Shown here: piece after piece, positions 8,501 to 13,156 of the stretch
How the letters are laid out: each line of letters starts with the position of its first letter
Position numbering within the stretch: position 1 is the stretch's first letter
Assembly (NCBI GenBank): GCA_009784085.1
Contig: WRCJ01000045.1
Location: 1 to 13,156 of the forward strand
Direction: 5' to 3'
Source: Oscillospiraceae bacterium
Lineage (GTDB): Bacteria; Bacillota; Clostridia; Oscillospirales; UBA929
DNA length: 13,156 bases
The notes under the pieces: model-generated
What the model saw: only the letters and a program-made list of their open reading frames with translations
What the model was told of the DNA's origin: nothing
The model's database searches: none
Made by a program: the position numbers and the translations under genes

Positions 8501-9568
8501 GCCATGGGGAGCGGTCTTTTTCACGTCGCAAGAGGCGGTGGGCGGTGTAAAATCTGTCAGGTCGGACATGTCCTCCGACTCCGCGAAACCGATGATATTG
8601 AAATCCAGCGGAATGTCTTGGCCATATACAATCGTTTGGCTGACGGCGACCGCGTGCAATCGCTTCGGCGCGATGCGCGCCGTGCCCGGCTCGGGTTGTT
8701 CCGCAATCCGATAGTTGGCGCTCTTGTCTCCGACCAGCCGGAATACCGTGCCGCCGTAAGTGATTTGATTCTTGCCCACGTCTTTGGAGACAAAGGACGG
8801 CGTGGCGGGAACCAGCATGACGCCCCCGAGGTCATTCCCCTCGATGGCATGGGGCGCGAGCGCGGGCGTTTGGAGGAAGGCCGCGTCCGTGGTGGCGTCA
8901 TACACCTTGCAAGCGACGGCGGTGTGGAGGATGTCGCTGGCATGGAGGGGTTTGGGCGCGATTGTGACCGTATAGTGGGCAGTAAACGGGTTGTAGGTTG
9001 CGTTCCCCGGCACAAAGGCGCACACGGTAACAGCCCCCGCGCGCGTGGGCGTGAGGATGCCGTTTTCATCGATTGTCCCGTCGCCGTCGCTTTCCGGCAG
9101 GATGGAATAGGTGACTTTTCCGCGGTTCGGCTTTTTGCCTGAGCCTTTGCCTTTGTCTGTGCCTGCGCTTGCGATCGATACGTCTATTTTGCGGGGGTAG
9201 ACCGTCGCCAAGCCTTCCGGCGCCACCAGATCCACGCGATCCTTTTTGTTTTCGTCGTTGGGTTCGCCTTCATCGTCAAGGGGATCCTCTTCGTCGTTGG
9301 GTTCGCCTTCGTCGTTGGGTTCGCCTTCGTCGTTGGGTTCGCCTTCATCGTCATACGGTTCATCATCGTCGTTGGGTTCGCCTTCGTCGAGGGGTTCCTC
9401 AAGCCCTGCCACCGCCCTGTGGATGTGGAGCTTGCCGCCGCCGCCAGTGCCGCTGTTGGTTTTTGCCATGGCTTCCAGCATCAAGGGGTTGACGGAGGAG
9501 AGGAGTGCGATGCACAGGGCAAGCGTCAAAAGCCGCCTCCCCAGAGAGAGCCTTTTATATAGCCACAT
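2579..9568 (-). CDS. Giant Ig-like repeat surface protein with signal peptide and C-terminal membrane anchor
   Basis: 2329 residues. Residues 1-36 form a signal peptide (basic KRLSLGRR, then a hydrophobic core). An acidic EGEPND-repeat stretch (57-107) would space the rest from the membrane or wall. Then come a Big2-like domain (about 112-205, TIDENGILT), a YDG-like domain (206-303, KVYDATTDAAF), an MBG-like domain (304-385, IVYGQDIPL) and an unassigned segment (390-478). Ig-like modules follow in order A1 481-602, B1 603-754, C1 755-873, A2 874-1002, B2 1003-1176, C2 1177-1297, A3 1298-1421, B3 1422-1542, C3 1543-1670, A4 1671-1802, B4 1803-1908 and three divergent modules to about 2255; most end in a D-x-x-x-P motif. 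A helix at 2273-2292, KKRRK and eight Glu end the protein, with no LPXTG. An adhesin or cell-surface scaffold is likely, inferred from architecture. It is last in the operon, 11 bp after the small membrane protein gene. Confidence 0.92.
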   Translation of the reverse strand: MWLYKRLSLGRRLLTLALCIALLSSVNPLMLEAMAKTNSGTGGGGKLHIHRAVAGLEEPLDEGEPNDDDEPYDDEGEPNDEGEPNDEGEPNDEEDPLDDEGEPNDENKKDRVDLVAPEGLATVYPRKIDVSIASAGTDKGKGSGKKPNRGKVTYSILPESDGDGTIDENGILTPTRAGAVTVCAFVPGNATYNPFTAHYTVTIAPKPLHASDILHTAVACKVYDATTDAAFLQTPALAPHAIEGNDLGGVMLVPATPSFVSKDVGKNQITYGGTVFRLVGDKSANYRIAEQPEPGTARIAPKRLHAVAVSQTIVYGQDIPLDFNIIGFAESEDMSDLTDFTPPTASCDVKKTAPHGVYQDAIVLAGGAVGGNYTLICKPGDLTIQQVAPVRGVHYTVSEPDGENGWFSQDDFVITPLHDTSEGSVSTFDKISMNGIDWEPTLSLSAESILSNVSFYLRDSQGGATSLLSVDEKYQIDRTAPDNLTISYSTPWIEKVVNMITLGYYNPSVVVTMTAHDATSGVARFAWSYQRDPDASNANVAKESGVAEAERNPETNTYSASFTLNASDAAQYKGIISFVAVDEAGNEGKYDGDALLIVDSIAPEMEISFSGPTARKVAGERNDPVNTADAGTRFIYGGPVTATVKITDANFYPNDNPGGADYQEDDITIAVTRAWGGATADYPLSYTKSDWIRGVGDTWTLSFLLEEDGDYFVSVAMRDRSQNNALWSADDEYRGKSGEYFYESNLLTIDTSTPAIGVSFDISGVPANENVFGRDRTATIQVTDSLFHPSGLTFLLKMDDLLGNQAAGYQETWARLDRLRSWGAWERVGKGVWQAKVTFSEDANYELSLDYRSLAGHAAKTYTSGRFTVDHIPPENLRVSYSSSQPWILKAIETLTMGLLYFNPDLTVTLTADDMTSGVEYFDWNYIVAPGADPINVGAESGTVPATRVGETAAYTAQFTLPGADGAQYCGSVSFTATDRAGNESGVYDDKNNHVIVLDTIAPAVTIAYSGKGPDTAPKNRVKPGAAKDTVSRPDSDGTTRLIYDGAVTATIEVTDANFYPNSGIQSQAHDADDIRITATKTRDGVTSDYALPFGAGDWVSLGGGKWRLAFTLGGDQGAGNQSAGGQGGIDGDYVVTVAYKDRSQNDMRWEAPGEFDAKSGRYLYTSNVITIDTTAPTADIRFDPATSDAAGYYMGDRTATIVVTDRNFRPLEIEFAVEARDVSGHAMAGFDESAMGRRLQSWDAWTQVDGTGHVWRADVTFRTDAHYQFTLNYRDLAGNPLRAYTSESFVVDRAAPANLSISYSTPLLERILQAITFGYYNPSVEVTLRADDGISGVSSFAWTYTREAGASVNNLLTESGQIDIAPGGGQTTSASFTLSADEAAQYRGGISFTATDRAGNVSGVYDDSGRNTLVVDTIAPTGTIAFPPPRQIARQSDLATVTADTGEMAFRGAAGLSYYYDGSMAATIKIHEANFYAEDVAVQVNGNPYTVAWAHSGDDHTGKVALSGDGDYIITIAYTDRSSNKMTSYTSERITIDTIDPVISVSYAPRRVISEGARQTDGAARAQYYDAAQTATITITEHNFRAEDVAAAITAQDVAGRDVAESLVRFLTAHLRSRDSWTRVGDRYTATITYASDANYTFRIDYQDMALRKIAPYHGDAFTVDTTPPSVPVVSYSPSLQESASATPASVASILYYNAPVTVTVTTEDDTSGVDGFVYHCHRAAGVSDINAELLNNAISNAEIRYANGGRTATAVFTVPRAALSDGRQFNGTVSVTAADRSGNQTERKEDRRLVVDDIAPHATISYNLPVRDVDGVSYYAGDIQATVEVGEANFFQEDMAILVGKRGGAPLPAVVRWTDVSPDTHVGTFTIAGDGDYAVSITYKDRSGNPMADYTSGQLTIDTEKPEIAATGIAHESANNGVTIGFTLIANDTNLDPASFTVSLNAVTRDENGAFQKISIPAPPMETIGPDRDTCAYTFENLEADGIYSLTCSATDMSGNKNEVITFTDAGGVETSLAEFSVNRRGSSFALGEDTDNMADIYYVQEVYHDIVIFETNVEEITSHKVTLNGTELREGAGYTVEMTGGDGRWRHYTYTIDKSLCREEGLYAVVVSSTDKAGNVAYSDIESCELNFVVDRKEPTLTVSGLMSNGRYQVETQTVTVIPKDDGGRLRSIKVVITDSGGKLLQDGDGNDIATRLDLSGKDLHDALKDGGGKLVFTVPPGLDLNVTIRCDDYAQNETGDTNLNETSYENVTVSISGIVIFYANKPLFYGSIAGLCLVSGLLWFFLIFKKRRKEEEEEEEESAAEVGAAAEIGTQKVSAKKAEPA
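9251..9382 (-). repeat. 18-bp repeat encoding the acidic EGEPND linker
   Basis: On the plus strand, TTCGTCGTTGGGTTCGCC occurs perfectly at 9251-9268, 9290-9307, 9308-9325 and 9326-9343, and with one mismatch at 9365-9382. Three copies are adjacent. The unit codes for G-E-P-N-D-E within residues 57-107 of the giant protein. Near-perfect nucleotide identity points to recent slippage or expansion, unlike the old, diverged Ig modules. Confidence 0.88.
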
Positions 9569-9576
9569 ATTTGCTT

Positions 9577-9581
9577 CTCCT
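9577..9581 (-). promoter_or_regulatory. Ribosome binding site of the giant surface protein gene
   Basis: AGGAG overlaps the TAG stop of the preceding gene (9582-9580) and lies 8 nt before the ATG at 9568. It fixes this start and suggests coupled translation of the two membrane proteins. Confidence 0.8.
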
Positions 9582-10122
9582 ACTCTATGATTTCATTCGT
9601 ATGGACAAAGGTGATATCGTACTCTACGACAAAGGTTATGTCCCTGCCTGCGCCCCCCAGCGGCACTGTTTCCGCCGAGGCGTAAACGAGGGAAAGCTCC
9701 TCCGTCGCCGCCGTTGGCGCATCGGTTTCCCAAGGAGGCCCGATCTCTGCGGGGAGCATCGTGGGAGGGGCGTGGGGCATGGCGTGGGGCAAAGGGGGAG
9801 GAGCCAAGGATGCCGGTTCCGCCCGTAAGTTGCCGCCGGATTCCAGTCCCGCCCTAAGGCTACCGCCGGATTCCAGTCCCGCCCGTAAGCTACCGCCGGA
9901 TTCCAGCCCCGCCCGTAAGCTACCGCCGGATTCCGGTTCCGCCCTAAGGCTACCGCCGGTCGCGGCCATGCCCCGGATGGCTTTCTTGGCCGATCGGCCC
10001 GTCACATCCCCAATCACCTTGGGGATGTTCCACTTGATGCACAGCGCGACCGAGATCAAGAAAAAAAGGCCGGCCAGGATCGTAGACGCGATAAATATCC
10101 CCTGGTATGTCTCATAGGTCAT
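9580..10122 (-). CDS. Small single-pass membrane protein with 10-residue repeats, kinase-operon partner
   Basis: 180 residues from the ATG at 10122, which overlaps the kinase stop (ATGA) and follows GGGAGGG by 6 nt. Residues 8-29 form one transmembrane helix. The juxtamembrane part (30-52, KWNIPKVIGDVTGRSAKKAIRGM) is basic, so the tail should be cytoplasmic. Residues 56-105 are five copies of a 10-residue repeat (GGSLRAGLES and variants), followed by a Pro-rich segment (107-136). The C-terminal 40 residues carry AETVPLGG (150-157) and a hydrophobic, strand-like end (DITFVVEYDITFVHT). I recall similar small proteins beside FHA/PP2C/kinase genes in Clostridia, with an IPKVIGDLTGR-like motif, but cannot confirm this here. 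No enzymatic motif is seen; a kinase substrate or adaptor linking the FHA protein to the membrane is inferred. Confidence 0.85.
   Translation of the reverse strand: MTYETYQGIFIASTILAGLFFLISVALCIKWNIPKVIGDVTGRSAKKAIRGMAATGGSLRAEPESGGSLRAGLESGGSLRAGLESGGSLRAGLESGGNLRAEPASLAPPPLPHAMPHAPPTMLPAEIGPPWETDAPTAATEELSLVYASAETVPLGGAGRDITFVVEYDITFVHTNEIIE
9811..9960 (-). repeat. Five 30-bp tandem repeats inside the small membrane protein gene
   Basis: Five consecutive 30-bp units (9811-9840, 9841-9870, 9871-9900, 9901-9930, 9931-9960) share the core TACCGCCGGATTCCAGTCCC, with few substitutions. They are in frame and encode the GGSLRAGLES-type repeat. The units are contiguous with no spacers. High identity implies recent expansion; the copy number may vary between strains. 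Confidence 0.92.
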
Positions 10123-11837
10123 GGCTTTCCCTCCCGTGACGCGCTGGCGGATCGGACGCGCGCGGCGGCCTCGTCGATATCGCGCTGCAAGTCGTCCACG
10201 GCGTCCCTGAAGTCCTGGAATTTTGTCCCGCTTTTGAGCAAATTCGCCTCCGCGGCGATATCGTCCAGCAATACCAGGACATCGTTCAGGCTCACATGGA
10301 CCAAGAAATAAGCCGCTTTGCACGAGATGTTCTCCACGATCACGCGCCAGGCCAACAGCTTGGCGTCGTTATCTTCCAGCTTCTCCGCTTCCCCCGCCAG
10401 CAGGGGGAGTTTGTCCCACAATTGCTCATACGCCCGATACATCGTTTCGGTGCGGCGTTGCCCCTCGAACCGATTGATATCCAGATGGCAATTCCCGATA
10501 TCCGCGTAGGTCGCGGAAATGGGATAACTGTTGGCCGCTTCATAGAACCACTCGATGGCGGTCGCATACCGATCCGCTTCGACCTCATAGTCGTACCAGT
10601 ACGCCATGCCGATTTCGAAACAAACCCGTTCGTAGCCCTCCGGGTTTTTCGCCTTGAGTGACTCCAGCGGATAGATCGTCACCGTGTGCCCGTTGCTGTC
10701 TTGTATATCCAAGCCGGCTTTGAGCTGTGTGACGATAGACGCCTCTTCCCGGGAAAAACAGCGGGCGGCCTGGTCGCCGGTGAGGAACAGCCGGATCAAA
10801 TAGAGGTAGGCGGCGTCATCGGTTTGGTTGAACCGGATGGCGTCCAGGTACAGGGCAAGGCGCTCCTCTTGGGAGAGCCGCGCGTCTTCGGCCGCCGCAA
10901 GCTTCAGGTTGTAGTCGGCGTTCTTGCGGTTTTCGGCGGAGGCATGCCCAAAGAGGGACGCAAAGGTGAACAAGATGGCCATCAAGGTGGGCGCGGCAAA
11001 GGACATAAGCCTCCGTTTCTGCCTTTTCCGGTAGATGTCGTCCATCTCTTCATAATGCGCCAGATCATACATGAGCTCGGCGCAAGATTGGTAACGCTGG
11101 CTTTTGTCGTCGCGAAGGCATTTTTCGACGATCCGCTCCAAACCGCCCGACAACGCGGGGTTGGCCTGCCGGATGGGCGCTTTGCGGAAGGTGGCCTCGC
11201 GGCAGGGATCGATGCCGGTGAGCAAGTGATGCATGGTCGCGCCCAAGCAGTAAATATCGGTCCTGGCATCGGTCTGCCCGAGCCCGCCAAACTGTTCCGG
11301 CGCGGCATATCCGATGGTGCCCAAGCACTGGGTGTCCGCCAGGCCCTGCTCTTTGAACCGGCGCGTGGCGCCAAAGTCGATCAGGACGATATTACCGTCC
11401 GGCCGACGTATCACGTTGGAAGGCTTCATGTCCCGGTAAATGATCCTATGGCTGTGCAGGTACCCCAGCACATCGCAAAGCTGCATTGCCCAGCGGATGA
11501 CGTCCTCCTGGGGCAGCGCGCCGGATTCTTTCAGGGATTGGGACAGCGGTTGGCCTTCGATATAGTCCATGACGAGCATCATGGAGTTCTCGGTCTCGTA
11601 AATGTCCACGATGCTGGGCAAATGGGGGTGGCTCAGCCCGATCAGCGTCCGCCGGTCGGCGGCCAAGTTTTGGATGGCCATGTTGTTGTCGTGTACGCCG
11701 CTGCGGCAGGCGACCTTGATGGCCCAAGTCTTGTTGACCTTCTCGTTGACCGCCATGTAGACGACGCCCATGCCGCCCCTGCTGATCTCGTTGAGTATCT
11801 TATATTTCCCATCCACATAGGAACCAATTCTCAGCAT
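10119..11837 (-). CDS. Membrane-anchored Ser/Thr protein kinase (Hanks type) with extracytoplasmic helical/TPR-like domain
   Basis: 572 residues from the ATG at 11837, 8 nt after AGGAGGG. The kinase domain (about 12-265) has a glycine loop ISRGGMGVVY (18-27), ATP-binding K41, catalytic loop YRDMKPSN (134-141; YRD instead of HRD), IDFG (153-156) and AAPEQ (178-182). The alpha-C glutamate position appears to be Asp61 (AADRRTLIGLSHPHLP). A basic stretch (RKRQKRR) precedes a transmembrane helix (about 279-300). The remaining 270 residues should face outside and look helical and TPR-like (YWYDYEVEADRYATAIEWFYEAA, 413-435), not like PASTA repeats. It probably phosphorylates Ser/Thr on partner proteins in response to an outside signal, opposed by the PP2C encoded 14 bp upstream. 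Its stop overlaps the next gene's start by 4 bp. Confidence 0.94.
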   Translation of the reverse strand: MLRIGSYVDGKYKILNEISRGGMGVVYMAVNEKVNKTWAIKVACRSGVHDNNMAIQNLAADRRTLIGLSHPHLPSIVDIYETENSMMLVMDYIEGQPLSQSLKESGALPQEDVIRWAMQLCDVLGYLHSHRIIYRDMKPSNVIRRPDGNIVLIDFGATRRFKEQGLADTQCLGTIGYAAPEQFGGLGQTDARTDIYCLGATMHHLLTGIDPCREATFRKAPIRQANPALSGGLERIVEKCLRDDKSQRYQSCAELMYDLAHYEEMDDIYRKRQKRRLMSFAAPTLMAILFTFASLFGHASAENRKNADYNLKLAAAEDARLSQEERLALYLDAIRFNQTDDAAYLYLIRLFLTGDQAARCFSREEASIVTQLKAGLDIQDSNGHTVTIYPLESLKAKNPEGYERVCFEIGMAYWYDYEVEADRYATAIEWFYEAANSYPISATYADIGNCHLDINRFEGQRRTETMYRAYEQLWDKLPLLAGEAEKLEDNDAKLLAWRVIVENISCKAAYFLVHVSLNDVLVLLDDIAAEANLLKSGTKFQDFRDAVDDLQRDIDEAAARVRSASASREGKP

Positions 11838-11845
11838 GACGGGAA

Positions 11846-11852
11846 CCCTCCT
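11846..11852 (-). promoter_or_regulatory. Ribosome binding site of the kinase gene
   Basis: AGGAGGG starts on the last base of the phosphatase TGA stop and sits 8 nt before the ATG at 11837. It decides this start over longer in-frame possibilities that overlap the phosphatase gene. Confidence 0.85.
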
Positions 11853-12622
11853 CACATCATTGTGGAAATCGTGATCACCGAGATGTTGTCCTGTTCGTTC
11901 CGCTCTTTGTTGGCGCAAATCAGCATCTCCGCGTTCCTCTTCATCTCCTGCTCCGATGTCATCCTGCCGGGGGCCATGGCGGAGAAGATTTCCTCTGCGG
12001 TGATCTCGTTGCAGAAACCGTCCGAGCAAAGCATGTAGACCGCGTTTTGTTGGGTTTCCCCGAAGAAATAGTCGGGGATCACCGTGGGGGACGCGCCGAC
12101 GCATTGCAGTAGCACATGCCTGCGCGCGCTGTTCTTCGCTTCTTGCTGCGTGATATAGCCTAAGGCGGCTTCCCGGGCGACGACGGTCTGGTCGCAGGTG
12201 ATTTGCCTGATGCCGCCGGCAATCTCGTAGACCCTGGAATCCCCCACGTTCATCACATAGTAACGCCTTTCCGTGAACAACGCGACGGCCACCGTGGTAC
12301 CCATGGCAAAGCCTTCCCGGTTGCTGACCTCCCTCATTTTTACATTGAGCCTCATGACAATGCCATTCCACTGCGCGCGGATATCCGTGTCCTCAATCGG
12401 GCGCCGGGATAAAATGGGGAGGGATATATTCATCCACTTAGTAAACGCATGGATCAGCGACGCGCTGGCGACCTCACCTTTGGCAAGCCCGCCCATCCCA
12501 TCGCATAGAACCGCAAAAACCATGCGCCCCTGCTGTGTGTTCAGCACGTACGCCGAGAGGCTGTCCTCGTTGATCGGCTTCCTCTTCCCCGCGTCGGTGC
12601 TGGCCGAAACAATGTACCGCAT
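11852..12622 (-). CDS. PP2C-family Ser/Thr protein phosphatase
   Basis: 256 residues, the usual size of a stand-alone bacterial PP2C (Stp/PrpC type). All the signature motifs are present: INEDS (18-21, D20), LCDGMGG (39-45, D41), GTT (108-110), NVGDSRVY (125-132), CSDGFCNEIT (199-208, D201) and DNISVI (245-250, D245). The metal-binding aspartates D20, D41, D201 and D245 are intact, so an active Mn/Mg-dependent phosphatase is expected. No signal peptide or membrane segment is seen, so it is cytosolic. The ATG at 12622 has GAGGGA 6 nt upstream, 13 bp after the FHA gene stop. It likely reverses phosphorylation by the kinase encoded 14 bp downstream, on both the kinase and its substrates. Confidence 0.95.
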   Translation of the reverse strand: MRYIVSASTDAGKRKPINEDSLSAYVLNTQQGRMVFAVLCDGMGGLAKGEVASASLIHAFTKWMNISLPILSRRPIEDTDIRAQWNGIVMRLNVKMREVSNREGFAMGTTVAVALFTERRYYVMNVGDSRVYEIAGGIRQITCDQTVVAREAALGYITQQEAKNSARRHVLLQCVGASPTVIPDYFFGETQQNAVYMLCSDGFCNEITAEEIFSAMAPGRMTSEQEMKRNAEMLICANKERNEQDNISVITISTMM

Positions 12623-12635
12623 CGCTATCCCTCGC

Positions 12636-13156
12636 TCAACTCAGTTTGAACATAAATTCCTCATTGGCAAATTTGATGCTGTCGCCGTGGGCCAGCCTGA
12701 CATCGACGCTACTTTGCACCATCACGCCGTTGAGGTAGGTGTGGTTGGTGGAGTTCATGTCGGTCACGTAGTACTCGCCGTCGCGCTGGGAGAACTCCGC
12801 GTGGTTGCGGCTTATCGCCGGGTTGTCGCCGATGAAGTAGTCCGCAAAGCTCTTCTCTTTGCCCACGCGGAACAGGGGCTTCGACAGCGTGATCCTCTCG
12901 TTGTTCTTGATACGGATCAGATGCGGCGTGACGACCATAGGGATGCCCTGATCGAGGACGGTGGTGGCGCCGGCGCTGTGGCCGCCCAGCACGGTGGTCT
13001 CGCCAAAATGAGCCGGCGTGCCTGCGGAGGGCGCGAAGGGGTCGAACGGCGCATATGGGGAGGGTGGCGCGAAGGGCGCGGGTTGCGCGGGCGACGCGGG
13101 CGGGGCGAAGGGTGCGGGTGCGGGCGGGGCGGTTGGGGCGAATGGCGCGGTAACCA
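12636..13156 (-). CDS. FHA domain protein, C-terminal part, truncated by window edge
   Basis: 172 residues are visible; the frame stays open to the right edge, so the N-terminus is missing. Visible residues 1-48 are a Pro/Ala-rich linker with repeated APF. Residues 51-67 carry two similar motifs, GETTVLGG and GATTVLDQG. The FHA domain (about 78-172) ends the protein, with the binding-loop residues in place: FRVG (95-98), ISRNHAEF (114-121), NSTNHTYLNG (134-143) and HGDSI (156-160). FHA domains bind phosphothreonine peptides, so this is the reader of the operon's kinase/phosphatase pair. The TTVL motifs are candidate phosphosites for self-binding, as known for the GarA/OdhI type. An in-frame GTG at 12992 is not a likely start: it has no convincing Shine-Dalgarno and would cut through the first TTVL motif. 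Confidence 0.92.
   Translation of the reverse strand, partial: VTAPFAPTAPPAPAPFAPPASPAQPAPFAPPSPYAPFDPFAPSAGTPAHFGETTVLGGHSAGATTVLDQGIPMVVTPHLIRIKNNERITLSKPLFRVGKEKSFADYFIGDNPAISRNHAEFSQRDGEYYVTDMNSTNHTYLNGVMVQSSVDVRLAHGDSIKFANEEFMFKLS

Noticed and set aside
9811..9960. Possible CRISPR array
   Set aside because: The 30-bp units are contiguous with no spacers, stay in frame within a gene and encode a peptide repeat; no cas genes are seen.
9580..10323. Longer start for the small membrane protein
   Set aside because: It would overlap the kinase C-terminus by about 200 bp with an Arg/Gly-rich shadow sequence. The ATG at 10122 has GGGAGGG and a standard ATGA overlap.
10119..12371. Longer kinase start inside the phosphatase gene
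   Set aside because: The added residues are an out-of-frame reading of the PP2C gene. The ATG at 11837 has AGGAGGG and begins just before the kinase domain.
1..13156. tRNA, rRNA, riboswitch, insertion sequence or phage attachment site
   Set aside because: No cloverleaf, conserved rRNA stretch, transposase or integrase frame, or terminal inverted repeats were noticed on reading either strand; a covariance-model search was not possible.

Overview
The window looks like a chromosomal segment of a fairly G+C-rich Gram-positive bacterium, most likely a Bacillota/Clostridia-type anaerobe. The evidence is a RecD2-type helicase, a eukaryotic-like Ser/Thr kinase with a YRD catalytic loop, PP2C and FHA partners, strong AGGAG-type ribosome binding sites, and a very large Ig-like surface protein held by a C-terminal membrane helix. 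This assignment is inferred from gene style; no rRNA or other taxonomic marker is present.

Layout, left to right: (1) 1-854, minus strand: N-terminal 284 residues of RecD2, running off the left edge. (2) 855-1175: a divergent regulatory region with one promoter facing each way, a perfect 16-bp palindrome, nested direct repeats, and paired CTCG-N4-CGAG elements around the rightward -10 box. (3) 1176-2402, plus strand: an AAA ATPase of the DUF4143 family, visibly more A+T-rich than its surroundings, followed by a rho-independent terminator at about 2513-2553. (4) 2579-13156, all minus strand: an apparent five-gene operon. In transcription order it encodes an FHA protein (N-terminus off the right edge), a PP2C phosphatase, a membrane Ser/Thr kinase, a 180-aa single-pass membrane protein with a five-copy 10-residue repeat, and a 2329-aa Ig-like repeat surface protein. 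Intergenic distances are 13, 14, -4 (ATGA overlap) and 11 bp.

The operon reads as a complete reversible phospho-signalling circuit joined to a cell-surface structure: kinase (writer), PP2C (eraser), FHA domain (reader), a small membrane protein with a cytoplasmic tail (candidate substrate or adaptor), and a giant ectodomain protein with its own short cytoplasmic tail. Similar ET-x-x-L-GG motifs occur in the FHA linker (GETTVLGG) and in the small protein's tail (AETVPLGG), suggesting specific phosphothreonine docking sites. The giant protein has a higher-order repeat: Ig-like modules of about 105-175 residues follow the order A-B-C three times, then A-B. This five-gene surface and signalling locus is the best candidate in the window for an under-described system. 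The individual families are known; their wiring is inference.
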